This document shows, piece by piece, positions 1-9,758 of a stretch of 64,000 nt of DNA. This DNA comes from CAVEFW01 sp963643505 (GTDB taxonomy: Bacteria; Actinomycetota; Coriobacteriia; Coriobacteriales; Eggerthellaceae). Position 1 is the stretch's first letter. Each line of letters begins with the position of its first letter. Below the pieces are notes generated by a model. That model ran no database searches, was not told the origin of the DNA, and saw only the letters and a list, made by a program, of their open reading frames with translations. The stretch is from contig CAVIKF010000003.1 of NCBI GenBank assembly GCA_963643505.1, positions 124,001 through 188,000 on the forward strand, written 5' to 3'. The translations under genes and the position numbers were made by a program.

Positions 1-327
1 CGTTACTCCTTTGAGCAAGGTACGGCGAACAGCTTCCATTTCGCTGAGGAGCCCCTCGCAAGTTTGCCCCACAGGAAGAACATCACCTACAGCGATCGCG
101 GCACGTTGACCAACCTTTTGACCCACGGCATCGGCTACACCCTCTCCACCGGCGTTTTGTCCAACGAGATGCAGGACGGCATCGTGGCCATTCCGCTTGA
201 CGCCAACGAGGTCATGCGGGTGGGATATATCATGCACAACGAACGCAAGCCCAGCAAGCTCGTAATCCGCTATATCGAGAAGCTCGAGGAGTGTATCAAC
301 GACTCCAAACTCGTAACGGTCCCCTAG
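1..327 (+). CDS. LysR-family transcriptional regulator, C-terminal part (5' truncated by window)
   Basis: Reading frame 1 is open from the first base to the TAG at 325-327, giving about 108 residues of the C-terminal end of a protein. The sequence resembles the second half of a LysR substrate-binding domain: a strand-turn with TLTNLLTHGIGYTLSTG, where LysR effector domains have a conserved Gly-rich loop, and a final helix (IRYIEKLEECI) typical of the C-terminus. The DNA-binding HTH lies outside the window, so the regulated genes are unknown. It faces the LytTR-PAS gene; the gap between the two convergent 3' ends holds a hairpin-forming repeat. Family assignment is from pattern recognition of a partial domain. 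Confidence 0.7.
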   Translation, partial: RYSFEQGTANSFHFAEEPLASLPHRKNITYSDRGTLTNLLTHGIGYTLSTGVLSNEMQDGIVAIPLDANEVMRVGYIMHNERKPSKLVIRYIEKLEECINDSKLVTVP

Positions 328-344
328 CGCCCAAAACCCGAAAA

Positions 345-436
345 ACCTGACAGGCACCTGGCACCTGGCACCTGGCATGACACATGGCAAAAACCTGACA
401 GGCACTTGGCACCTGGCACCTGGCACCTGTCACATA
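345..436. repeat. GGCACCT tandem/hairpin repeat between convergent genes
   Basis: Two blocks each start with CTGACAGGCAC and continue with repeated CTGGCAC units; the second ends in CCTGTCAC, so TGACAGG and CCTGTCA can pair. A related element lies at 33342-33388, also between two converging genes. It may act as a bidirectional terminator or be a REP-like element. Confidence 0.75.
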
Positions 437-445
437 GAGCCGCCC

Positions 446-1171
446 TTAAGACACGCAAAACGCGCAGGCGCAATGATTCGGTTGCGGTTGGGAGCAATAA
501 ATCGTGACGCGACGGTCACTGCGACCGCTGCGGCATGCGATGGTACGGGAACCGCCATTGAGGGCAATATCCGCAATGATGTCAAAGAGGCTCGACTCCT
601 TGCTGCTGTTCACCATCTCGGCGCAGATAGCTAGCCACCTGCTGCCCGACTCTTGGACGACCTCGTTAAAGGAGCGACCCATGACAGCGGCGACATCAGT
701 TCCGAGTAGAACCGACATGGCTTTGTTGCAATAACAGATCACAAGGTTTTTGTTCTCGATGTCTTCCTCCCTGATAACCATGACGATAAAGCCAAGAGGC
801 ACCCCGTCCATGACGGAGAAACGGGAAGAGACGCCGCGACGCTCACGAATAGGATGGGGTGCCACCACGCTTTGTGGGCTCGTGAGAATGTTGCCACGGA
901 GGCGACCGTCAAACACGGCACCGTCGCTCATGGTGAAAGAGCGACCAGAAATGCCCACGATACAACGACTGTTCAAAGCGACACCCTTGTTGACAAGTTG
1001 GAAGACGTTTTCGGAAAATTCCTCAACGAGGGCCTTCAAGGGAATATAGGTCCCCCTGCGACTGCCATCGGTCAAAGCCACGATCGTCTTGCCATCCTCG
1101 CGCACCATATAAAGCACGTTGGAGGCATCGATGTTGTTGCGTCGAAGAAAACCTGCGGCCTGCTTAGTCAT
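446..1171 (-). CDS. LytTR-like DNA-binding domain plus PAS domain regulator
   Basis: 241 residues. Residues about 15-92 match the layout of a LytTR DNA-binding domain: a strand ending in NVLYMVREDGKTIV, the middle TYIPLKALVEEF helix, the FQLVNKGVALN segment where LytTR proteins have FxRxHRSYxVN, and a last strand ending in GRLR. Residues about 120-215 look like a PAS fold (LGFIVMVIREEDI, then CNKAMSVLLGTDVAAVMGRSF). The order is unusual because LytTR is normally C-terminal after a receiver domain; no receiver or kinase is visible. The canonical Arg/His DNA-contact region is only weakly conserved, so DNA binding is inferred. The start is supported by GAGGGGG 4-5 bases upstream. The C-terminus is Cys-rich (CACAFC). 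Confidence 0.6.
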   Translation of the reverse strand: MTKQAAGFLRRNNIDASNVLYMVREDGKTIVALTDGSRRGTYIPLKALVEEFSENVFQLVNKGVALNSRCIVGISGRSFTMSDGAVFDGRLRGNILTSPQSVVAPHPIRERRGVSSRFSVMDGVPLGFIVMVIREEDIENKNLVICYCNKAMSVLLGTDVAAVMGRSFNEVVQESGSRWLAICAEMVNSSKESSLFDIIADIALNGGSRTIACRSGRSDRRVTIYCSQPQPNHCACAFCVS

Positions 1172-1330
1172 ACATCCCCCTCGAAATAGTCATAAACGCC
1201 AATAAAATATTAAGTGAATGTAATCTTAATTGCATTTATTGAAACGAATAGAAGTATAACTGATTTTTATTTCAATTCTTCAAAACTTTTAATACTTTTT
1301 CTAAACAGCCCCGCCTCAAAACCAAGAAAG
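1172..1330. other. AT-rich intergenic region
   Basis: This strongly AT-rich stretch holds the upstream region (minus strand) of the LytTR-PAS gene. It probably contains its promoter, but I cannot fix -35/-10 boxes with confidence. Confidence 0.4.
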
Positions 1331-1359
1331 GAAAATGGCGGCCGTTTTCACGACCGCCC
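1331..1359 (-). terminator. Rho-independent terminator of the electron-transfer operon
   Basis: Read on the minus strand, GGCGGTCGT, a GAAA loop and ACGGCCGCC form a 9-bp stem followed by ATTTTCC, just after the 1385 stop codon. Confidence 0.75.
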
Positions 1360-1384
1360 ATGGATGAATTTATGCCACTCGCCC

Positions 1385-3427
1385 CTACAGGATCTTCAAC
1401 GCCCCGGTCGGACAAAGATCGGCACACATCTTACAGGGGCCGCAACAGCAAGCGATATCTACCCCGTCAAACTCCGGTGCCACCACCGTGGTGTTGCCGC
1501 GCCCAACAAGGCCGAGAATGCCTTTGTTGGCGACTTCACGACAAACGCGTACACACTGACCGCATAATATACATTTGCCCTGGTCACGCTCAATAACAAC
1601 AAGCTTGTCCTCGCAAAAGGCCGGATGCTTGGCTCCAACGAGCCGCTCCGGCTCGATCGGGAAGAGGTTCGCCGCGGATATGAGCTTGCACTGGGAAAAC
1701 TCTTGGCACCCACACTCAAGGCAACGCTTGGCCTCATCTCGCGCCTGCTCCTCCGAGAAGCCTTCGATCACCTCGTCAAAGGAGGTGCGGCGAATCGACG
1801 GGTCAACACAGGGCATGATCGCACGGGGCTTTCTCTCCACCGACGCGAGAAACTCCGGCGAGAGGGTCTTCTTGGAAAGATAGCCATACCTGCTCGCGGG
1901 ACTTGACGGGGCGGGCTTACAACCTGTGAGGTATTCGTGGATGGCATCGGCGGCACGATCGGCCTCGCCGATGGCCTCGATGGCGATACCCGCACCGAGG
2001 TTGGTGGCATCGCCCGCAGCGAACACGCCTGGCAGGTTCGTCGCCATGACGGCATCGGTGCTGATGGTTCCTTTGCCGGTGAGCTCAACACCCTCAAACC
2101 CGACAGGTACGACCTTTTGTCCTATGGCCGCGATGACATAGTCAACGTCAAGGGTGATGGTTTCGCCCTCGACGGGAACCGAGCGGCGGCGACCGGAGGC
2201 ATCTGGCTCCCCGAGCTCCATGACCTGGAGGTTGATAGCCTTGACGCGACCGTCCTCGCCGATAATCTCATTGGGATTCGTGAGGAAGCGGAAATCGACC
2301 CCTTCCTCGATGGCCTCAGCGATCTCGACATCGTTGGCCGGCGCCTCAACGCGAGTACGCCGATAGATGACGTAGACGTTCCGGGCGCCGCAACGGGCCG
2401 CCGTGCGACACGCGTCCATGGCCGTGTTTCCTCCGCCGACAACCGCGACACTTTTGCCCGAGAAATCCGGGGTGTTGCCCTCATTGACACGGCGAAGGAA
2501 CTCGATACCGGAAAGAACGCCCGCCAAATCGTCCCCGGGACAACCAACACCCCACGCATCCCACGCCCCGATCGCCAACAGGACCGCGTCAACCCCTCCG
2601 CGAAGGCTCTCTAACGTCATCGTCTCACCGATACGCATGTTGTTGACCAAGGTGACGCCCATGTCCTCGATGGCCTTTACCTCGCGGGCGAGCACGTCCT
2701 TGGGCAAGCGATAGGCGGGGATGCCGTAACGGAGCATGCCGCCCATCTCGGGCATGGCATCGTAGACCACCACGGCATGGCCCAAGGTGCGCAAACGGTA
2801 GGCCGCGGCAAGGCCGGCAGGACCTCCGCCGACGATGGCGACACGCTTGCCAGACTCACGAGCGATCTCGGGCATCCAAGGCTTGTCGGATGCCAAGTCG
2901 TTATCGGCCGCAAACGCCTTGAGAAACGCAATGGAGAGGGGCTCCTCCACCAGCCCGCGACGACAATCCTTCTCGCAGGGGTGGGGACAAACGCGCCCGA
3001 TTGATGCCGGCAAGGGATTGGTCTGTTTCACCAGGGCCATCGCGCCACGGTCGTCGCCGCCAGCAATCCTTTTGAGGTATCCTTGGACATCGGTACCCGC
3101 AGGACAAGCCAAGGTGCAAGGACCGACGCATTGTCCGCTGTGATCGGCCATGAGCAACTCCATGGCCATCTTGCGAGAAGCTAAGACACGCGGCGTATCC
3201 GTGTGGATGACCATGCCGTTGGCTACCTTCGTGGCGCAACTGCGAACAAGGCGGCGGTTGCCCTCCACCTCCACAACGCAAAGGCTGCACGCGCCATAGG
3301 GCTTCAAAGAGGCCGCATAGCAAAGGTTCGGGATCTCAATGCCGGCGCGCAAAGCTGCCGCCAAGATCATCTCTCCGCTTTCGCAGACTACCGTCTTACC
3401 GTCGACGGTGATGGTGATATCGCTCAT
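1385..3427 (-). CDS. NfnB/GltD-like FAD oxidoreductase with [2Fe-2S] and ferredoxin domains (StnC-like)
   Basis: 680 residues. An N-terminal plant-type [2Fe-2S] domain has C36, C47, C50 and C64. It is followed by a GltD-like Cys region (C104, C108, C147, C151, C155) that should bind [4Fe-4S]. An FAD Rossmann motif VGGGPAGLAAAYR is at 199-211 and an NAD(P) motif VVGGGNTAMDACR at 329-341, with the YRRTRVEAPA segment typical of NADPH-binding NfnB/GltD. The C-terminal ferredoxin-like domain has C619/622/625/629 and C662/665/668/672. This arrangement fits the NfnB-like subunit of the Sporomusa-type transhydrogenase (Stn), which couples NAD, NADP and ferredoxin pools. It is the last gene of a three-gene operon, 12 bases after the NuoF-like gene. 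A role as an accessory subunit for an unlinked formate dehydrogenase or hydrogenase is an alternative. Confidence 0.75.
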   Translation of the reverse strand: MSDITITVDGKTVVCESGEMILAAALRAGIEIPNLCYAASLKPYGACSLCVVEVEGNRRLVRSCATKVANGMVIHTDTPRVLASRKMAMELLMADHSGQCVGPCTLACPAGTDVQGYLKRIAGGDDRGAMALVKQTNPLPASIGRVCPHPCEKDCRRGLVEEPLSIAFLKAFAADNDLASDKPWMPEIARESGKRVAIVGGGPAGLAAAYRLRTLGHAVVVYDAMPEMGGMLRYGIPAYRLPKDVLAREVKAIEDMGVTLVNNMRIGETMTLESLRGGVDAVLLAIGAWDAWGVGCPGDDLAGVLSGIEFLRRVNEGNTPDFSGKSVAVVGGGNTAMDACRTAARCGARNVYVIYRRTRVEAPANDVEIAEAIEEGVDFRFLTNPNEIIGEDGRVKAINLQVMELGEPDASGRRRSVPVEGETITLDVDYVIAAIGQKVVPVGFEGVELTGKGTISTDAVMATNLPGVFAAGDATNLGAGIAIEAIGEADRAADAIHEYLTGCKPAPSSPASRYGYLSKKTLSPEFLASVERKPRAIMPCVDPSIRRTSFDEVIEGFSEEQARDEAKRCLECGCQEFSQCKLISAANLFPIEPERLVGAKHPAFCEDKLVVIERDQGKCILCGQCVRVCREVANKGILGLVGRGNTTVVAPEFDGVDIACCCGPCKMCADLCPTGALKIL

Positions 3428-3439
3428 GATGTCGCCCTC

Positions 3440-5190
<1,751 letters not shown>

Positions 5191-5200
<10 letters not shown>

Positions 5201-5835
5201 GGCTCCTCCTCTTTGGTGTCTTGCTCGCGGTCGCGCTTTTGGATCGCCTTCAACGTGGCGATGGCTTTATCGGGCGTAAGGTTTCCGTACGCCTCGCCGT
5301 CGATCATGATGACCGGGGCCAGGCTGCAACAACCGAGGCATGCAACTTCCTCAAGGGTGAAAGCGCCGTCCTCGGTGGTCTCGCCGTTGGCAATACCGAG
5401 ATAGTCTTGGATGACGGAGCTGATACGCTCGCTCGCGTTGACGTGACACGCCGTGCCCTGGCAACTCATGATCAGATGGCGACCGACGGGCGTCAGGCGA
5501 AATTGGGTATAGAACGTGGCAACGCCCATGACGTCGGCGGGACTGACGCCACAAGCATCGGCCACGCCATAGATCACGGGACGAGGTAGGTAGCCATATG
5601 CATCCTGGGCTTGTTGGAGGATGGCAATGACATTGGTCGGATTGCCGCCGACCTTGGCAACGATCGCCTTTAGTGGCGCAAGGTCGAGCGCGGGCTCGTC
5701 AAGCGCAAGGTCGAGCGCAAGGTCAAGCGCGGGCTCGTCAGGCGCAAGGTCAGGCGCGGGCTCGTCAGGCGCAAGGCCAAGCGCAAGGTCGAGCGCGGGC
5801 TCGTCAGGCGCAGACTCGCTCATATGAGCATCCAT
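5191..5835 (-). CDS. NuoE-like [2Fe-2S] thioredoxin-fold subunit with acidic repeat leader
   Basis: The thioredoxin-like [2Fe-2S] domain shows CQGTAC and CLGCC, the four ligands of NuoE/HydC, plus the typical GVATFYTQF stretch. It should pass electrons to the NuoF-like subunit encoded next. I start at the ATG at 5835 (MDAHMSES) because AGAGGGGG lies 4 bases before it; an upstream in-frame ATG at 5859 lacks a site. Ahead of the domain lies an odd leader of about 45 residues made of DEPALDLA/LAPDEPAPDL units, encoded by DNA tandem repeats at about 5676-5811. This leader is not part of the family and should be disordered and acidic; its length is likely variable between strains. Confidence 0.85.
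5676..5811. repeat. In-frame tandem repeat inside the NuoE-like gene
   Basis: Imperfect units containing GCGCAAGGTC and GCGGGCTCGTC alternate over about 135 bases and encode acidic EPALDLA-type peptide repeats. The frame is kept throughout, consistent with slippage in multiples of three. Confidence 0.8.
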
Positions 5836-6154
5836 GGGACCCCCTCTTTGAATATTCATTTTCTTTTATGGTTCTCTCGCAAGGGAAAGGGTACCACTAC
5901 AGGGCGCGTCCACATACTGCAACCCCATTTTGAAACCCCCATGAAAAAACAAACAGCCAAAGAAAAAGGAGGCCCGCAAGAAACCGCGCCGTCGAAACTC
6001 GAACTCGCTTTTAAGCCCAAGTTCCGGGATGCAGTTCGCACATGCAAGCCCCCTTGGAGGTGGGTGTACGCCTTGTTCTAGTTGGCCGTTCTCAGCGCGA
6101 TCGCCTCGCACTCCTCAGAGCGATCCGACCTTGGAGGTGGGTATACGTCTCGTT
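5836..6154. repeat. Intergenic region with a diverged copy of the alaA 3' end
   Basis: The segment 6052-6086 repeats 6129-6162 with a few mismatches and one indel (both begin CCTTGGAGGTGGGT). The second copy contains the alaA stop codon, so the 3' end of the gene and its flank were duplicated downstream. The rest (5860-6050) should hold the promoter of the NuoEF-like operon, but no clear boxes are seen. Confidence 0.65.
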
Positions 6155-7372
6155 CTATTGGCGGTAATGCGAGAGGAAGTCGGCAAGCTTGTCCAACGCC
6201 TCACCAAGGACCTTGCGACGGGGAAGGTAGACGATGCGGAAATGGTCGGGTTGTTTCCAATTGAAACCGCCACCATGGACGATGAGGACCTTCTTTTCAC
6301 GCAAGAGATCGAGGGCGAAACGCTCGTCGTCGACGATGCCGAACTTCTCCACGTCGATCTTGGGGAAGGCATAGAACGCGGCCTTGGGCTTCACGCAGGT
6401 GATACCGGGGATGGAGTTGAGCTTCTCGTAGACGAAGTCACGCTGGTCGGTAACGCGACCGCCGGGGACGACATATTCCTTGACGCTTTGGTGGCCCCAA
6501 AGGGCGGTCTGGACGATGGATTGGGCAGGAACGTTTGAGCAAAGGCGCATGTTGGAGAGCATGTTGATACCCTCGATATAACCTTGACCCAACGACTTGT
6601 TGCCGGAGATGACCATCCAACCGATGCGGTAGCCGGCGATCATGTGCGACTTGGACAGGCCTGAGAAGGTGACACAGAATAAGTCGGGACAAAGGCTCGC
6701 AATGGAGATGTGCTCCAACCCGTCCATGCACAAGCGGTCATAGATCTCGTCGGAGAAGATGATGAGTTGGTTTTGGCGAGCAACCTCGGCAATCTCGAGC
6801 AGGACCTCCTTGGGGTAGAGGGCACCGGTGGGGTTGTTCGGGTTGATGATGACGATCGCCTTCGTGTGGGGCGTGACTTTCGCTTTGATGTCGTCGATAT
6901 CAGGCATCCACTCAGCCTGCTCGTCGCAGATGTAATGGACGGGAGTACCGCCGGCAAGGGTGACGCACGCGGTCCAAAGCGGGTAGTCAGGGCTGGGAAC
7001 CAAGACCTCGTCGCCTGAGTCGAGCAGGGCGCTCATGGAGAGCTGAATGAGCTCGCTGACGCCGTTGCCCGTATAGATCTCGTCGATGGAGACATTGGGC
7101 AAGCCCTTGATCTGGGAATATTGCATGATAGCCTTGCGAGCGCTGAAAAGGCCCTTGGAGTCTGAGTAGCCCTCGCACTCCGTAAGTTGGGAGGCCATGT
7201 CAAACACGACCTCATCGGGGGTGCGGAAGCCAAAGGGAGCGGGATTGCCGATGTTGAGCTTCAGGATGTGCATGCCGTTGCGCTCCATGCGGGCAGCCTC
7301 GTCAACGACAGGTCCACGGACGTCATACAACACATTGTCGAGCTTGGTCGACTTTTCGAACGTTCTCCTCAT
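6155..7372 (-). CDS. alaA: AlaA-like class I pyridoxal-phosphate aminotransferase
   Basis: 405 residues. The start MRRTFEKSTKLDNVLYDVRG and the LNIGNPAPFGF motif are characteristic of the AlaA/YfbQ group, which makes alanine from pyruvate and glutamate. The PLP lysine is K241 in FSGLSKSHMIAGYR; the NPNNPTGALY motif (177-186) and the YSDSKGLFSARKAI substrate helix are also present. AGGAAG lies about 5 bases before the ATG. It stands between the electron-transfer operon and a TetR gene, all on the minus strand, but gaps of over 150 bases suggest it is a separate transcription unit. A closely related specificity (for example valine-pyruvate) cannot be excluded by sequence. Confidence 0.85.
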   Translation of the reverse strand: MRRTFEKSTKLDNVLYDVRGPVVDEAARMERNGMHILKLNIGNPAPFGFRTPDEVVFDMASQLTECEGYSDSKGLFSARKAIMQYSQIKGLPNVSIDEIYTGNGVSELIQLSMSALLDSGDEVLVPSPDYPLWTACVTLAGGTPVHYICDEQAEWMPDIDDIKAKVTPHTKAIVIINPNNPTGALYPKEVLLEIAEVARQNQLIIFSDEIYDRLCMDGLEHISIASLCPDLFCVTFSGLSKSHMIAGYRIGWMVISGNKSLGQGYIEGINMLSNMRLCSNVPAQSIVQTALWGHQSVKEYVVPGGRVTDQRDFVYEKLNSIPGITCVKPKAAFYAFPKIDVEKFGIVDDERFALDLLREKKVLIVHGGGFNWKQPDHFRIVYLPRRKVLGEALDKLADFLSHYRQ

Positions 7373-7523
7373 GGGTTCTTCCTAACCTTGGTCTTCCTCG
7401 AGGTACGGGCACACCACGCCCCAAGCGTGTAATTGGTTCATTATAGGTCAGTTCGCCTTGCACGGGCAAAATCAGCACACTCCCTGCAAAAAACGCGGCG
7501 AGCGAACAACCCTTGCGCGCCGA

Positions 7524-8114
7524 TCACGCGCGGGCACGCTTGGAGACGTCACGGATGGCGGTGTCGTAAACAAGGCGGGCGAGTTGTGTGGGAGTGATGG
7601 AAGCCGGTTTGCGAATCCATTGACCGATCATGGTGAGACTTCCGCTGAGGGCCGACTCGAGAATCAGGTCGATCTCGGCATCAGAGCGCCCGGTGGCCTC
7701 CCCAATGACATAGGTACGCCAAAGGGGCTTGAGTTCGCCTTTGAGGCACTCGATAAACGCAGGGTCCTTTTGCTCGCCGAGAAGGGGCCCTATGACGCAG
7801 CGATTTTTCTCATAGAACAGGACCACTTCGCCCATCGCGCGCGTCTTGGCCGCCTTGCCTCCCGACAACGACTTGAGACAACGTTCGACACACGCGAGCA
7901 TTTTCGAGAGCATATCGCTTTCAATGCTGGAAAGCAGGTCGTAGATATCACGGAAATGCGTGTAGAACGTGGCACGGTTATAGCCGGCCTCCTCGCATAC
8001 ACGAGCGACGGTAATCTTTTCGATAGGAACCTTCTCGTAGAGACGCCAAAATCCCTGACGCAGGTCAGCCTTGGTCTGTTTGGTTCTTTCGGGTCGCTTG
8101 TTCATGGATGCCAT
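7524..8114 (-). CDS. TetR/AcrR-family transcriptional regulator
   Basis: 196 residues. Residues about 12-60 form the TetR helix-turn-helix with ITVARVCEEAGYNRATFYTHFRD, the hallmark segment with the Tyr-Tyr/His recognition helix; the first helix is GFWRLYEKVPIEK. The C-terminal helices fit the TetR_C group seen in many gut bacteria (FYEKNRCVIGPLLGE, then SGSLTMIGQWIRKP). Start could be the ATG at 8114 or at 8105; neither has a strong ribosome site. It lies just downstream of the ABC importer permease and may be co-transcribed with it or may regulate it. The ligand is unknown. Confidence 0.85.
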   Translation of the reverse strand: MASMNKRPERTKQTKADLRQGFWRLYEKVPIEKITVARVCEEAGYNRATFYTHFRDIYDLLSSIESDMLSKMLACVERCLKSLSGGKAAKTRAMGEVVLFYEKNRCVIGPLLGEQKDPAFIECLKGELKPLWRTYVIGEATGRSDAEIDLILESALSGSLTMIGQWIRKPASITPTQLARLVYDTAIRDVSKRARA

Positions 8115-8116
8115 GG

Positions 8117-8222
8117 TACCACGACCGTCGCCCGGGACCGCCCGTTGCCCGCGACCGCCCGGTACCGCGACCGCCGCCCGCGACCACCCGGCTTCGCAGC
8201 CGTCGCCCGAGACCGCCCGTTG
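8117..8222. repeat. GC-rich degenerate repeat between ABC permease and tetR
   Basis: Imperfect copies of CCGCCCGTTGCC/GCGACCGCCCG follow each other over about 100 bases. No coding potential is apparent. Confidence 0.6.
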
Positions 8223-8228
8223 CCGCGA

Positions 8229-8969
8229 TCAGTGGGTCAACGCACGTTCCGCTATGTCGAAGGCCTCGTATACCACCACGCCGAGGAAGGCCAAGGCGAT
8301 GATCCCCGCGAACATACGCGGATAGCTCACCATGGACCAGGCGTTCATGATGAAGTATCCAAGACCGGTTGAACCCGCAAATGCCTCGGCGATGAACAGG
8401 ACTGCGATCGCGATCGCGCTGCTCACGCGCAGGGTTGTGAACAGTTGAGGGAGGGTTGCGGGCAAGATGACATGACGCCACACGTCGAAACGGCTCGCAC
8501 CGAGGGCGCGAACCGAGTCCACCGTCTCCTCAGGCACGGCACGGGCAGCATCCCGCATGACGATGACGACCTGGAAGAACACCGTGATCGCGATGAGGGC
8601 GACCTTCGGAGCGCCCCCAAGACCCATGAGGACAAGCAAGATCGGCAAGATGACGATCTTGGGCAACGGATACAGAATGTAGAGCGCCGGCGTGAACAAA
8701 GAGCCCACGATGGTGCTGCGACCGAGAAACAGGCCCAAGGGCAAACCGAGGGCGACACCGATGACCAACGCCATGAGGATACGCAAAAAGCTGATCTGGA
8801 AATGGGGCCAAAGGCTCGCCGCATTGGAGGCAAACACGCTTACGGCCTCGAGGGGCGCGGGCAGGGCGGGAGTGTTCAACGCCATGGAGGTCAGCTGCCA
8901 ACCGGCGAGGACGAACGCCACCGAGAACACAAGGCAGACCACGCGCCACAAAAACGAGCGCTCATTCAT
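8229..8969 (-). CDS. ABC importer permease (SsuC/TauC/ThiX family)
   Basis: 246 residues with about six hydrophobic segments. The EAA loop EETVDSVRALGASRFDVWRH, by which the permease docks on the ATPase, matches the BPD_transp_1 family of nitrate/sulfonate/taurine and pyrimidine-precursor importers. The start at 8969 (MNERSFLW) gives an ATGA overlap with the stop of the ATPase gene, the usual sign of translational coupling. It forms a three-gene importer with the ATPase and binding protein upstream. The transported substrate cannot be told from the permease. Confidence 0.9.
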   Translation of the reverse strand: MNERSFLWRVVCLVFSVAFVLAGWQLTSMALNTPALPAPLEAVSVFASNAASLWPHFQISFLRILMALVIGVALGLPLGLFLGRSTIVGSLFTPALYILYPLPKIVILPILLVLMGLGGAPKVALIAITVFFQVVIVMRDAARAVPEETVDSVRALGASRFDVWRHVILPATLPQLFTTLRVSSAIAIAVLFIAEAFAGSTGLGYFIMNAWSMVSYPRMFAGIIALAFLGVVVYEAFDIAERALTH

Positions 8970-9751
8970 CGCAGACCCCCCAACTCTTCGACCTCTCCGC
9001 CCGCTTCCAACGCATAACGAACCTCGCGGCATTTGGCAAAAAACCCGTCCTCGCCGCGATAGGCCCGACGCCCCATAGCGGGGTTGTCAATCTCGGCGAC
9101 GATACGACCGGGGCGGGGCGCCATGACGACGATGCGCGAGCCGAGGAACACCGCCTCCTCGATGCTGTGAGTGACAAGCACCTGGGTATAACCGCGATCT
9201 AGCCAAAGATCGAGCAGCATGTCTTGGATCTCCTCGCGCATGATCGCGTCCAACGCGCTCAAAGGCTCGTCCATCAAAAGGATGCGGGCGTCCATGGCCA
9301 TGGCGCGAGCCAAGGCGAGACGCTGTTGCATACCGCCGGAGAGCTTTGACGGATAGGATCGGGCAAACGCGCCAAGCCCTACCGCGTCGAGGGCCTCCTG
9401 AGCACGCCGGCGGCGCTCAACCCGGGGAACCTTTTGAATCGTGAGGCCAAGCTCGACGTTGGCCAAAACATTCTTCCAAGGAAGCAAGCCGTAGTCTTGG
9501 AGAATGAGAGCGGTACCCTTCTCGGGGGCGACAACCTCGACGCCATCGACGCACACCGAGCCCGTCGTAGGTTGCATGAGGCCACTGGCGAGGCGCAAAA
9601 GCGTCGACTTACCACACCCGCTCGGACCGATGACAGCGAGGCTCTCCCCCGTTTCAACCTTCAAGAAGAGGTCGTAGAGGGCGCGCAGACGATCATCTGT
9701 GGCCTTGCCTATCGGATAGTCGACGGTAACGCCAGAAAATTCCAAACCCAT
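8966..9751 (-). CDS. ABC importer ATPase (SsuB/TauB/ThiZ family)
   Basis: About 261 residues from the ATG at 9751 (MGLEFSGVTVDYPIGK), 7 bases after the stop of the binding-protein gene; an in-frame ATG at 9793 would overlap that gene and lacks a ribosome site. Walker A is GPSGCGKST, the signature is LSGGMQQRLALARA, Walker B is ILLMDEPLSALD and the H-loop is LVTHSIEEAVFLG. The Q-loop reads LQDYGLLPWKNV, and the PW is typical of the nitrate/sulfonate/taurine ATPase group. It powers the adjacent permease. Confidence 0.9.
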   Translation of the reverse strand: MGLEFSGVTVDYPIGKATDDRLRALYDLFLKVETGESLAVIGPSGCGKSTLLRLASGLMQPTTGSVCVDGVEVVAPEKGTALILQDYGLLPWKNVLANVELGLTIQKVPRVERRRRAQEALDAVGLGAFARSYPSKLSGGMQQRLALARAMAMDARILLMDEPLSALDAIMREEIQDMLLDLWLDRGYTQVLVTHSIEEAVFLGSRIVVMAPRPGRIVAEIDNPAMGRRAYRGEDGFFAKCREVRYALEAGGEVEELGGLR

Positions 9752-9758
9752 AGCGTCA

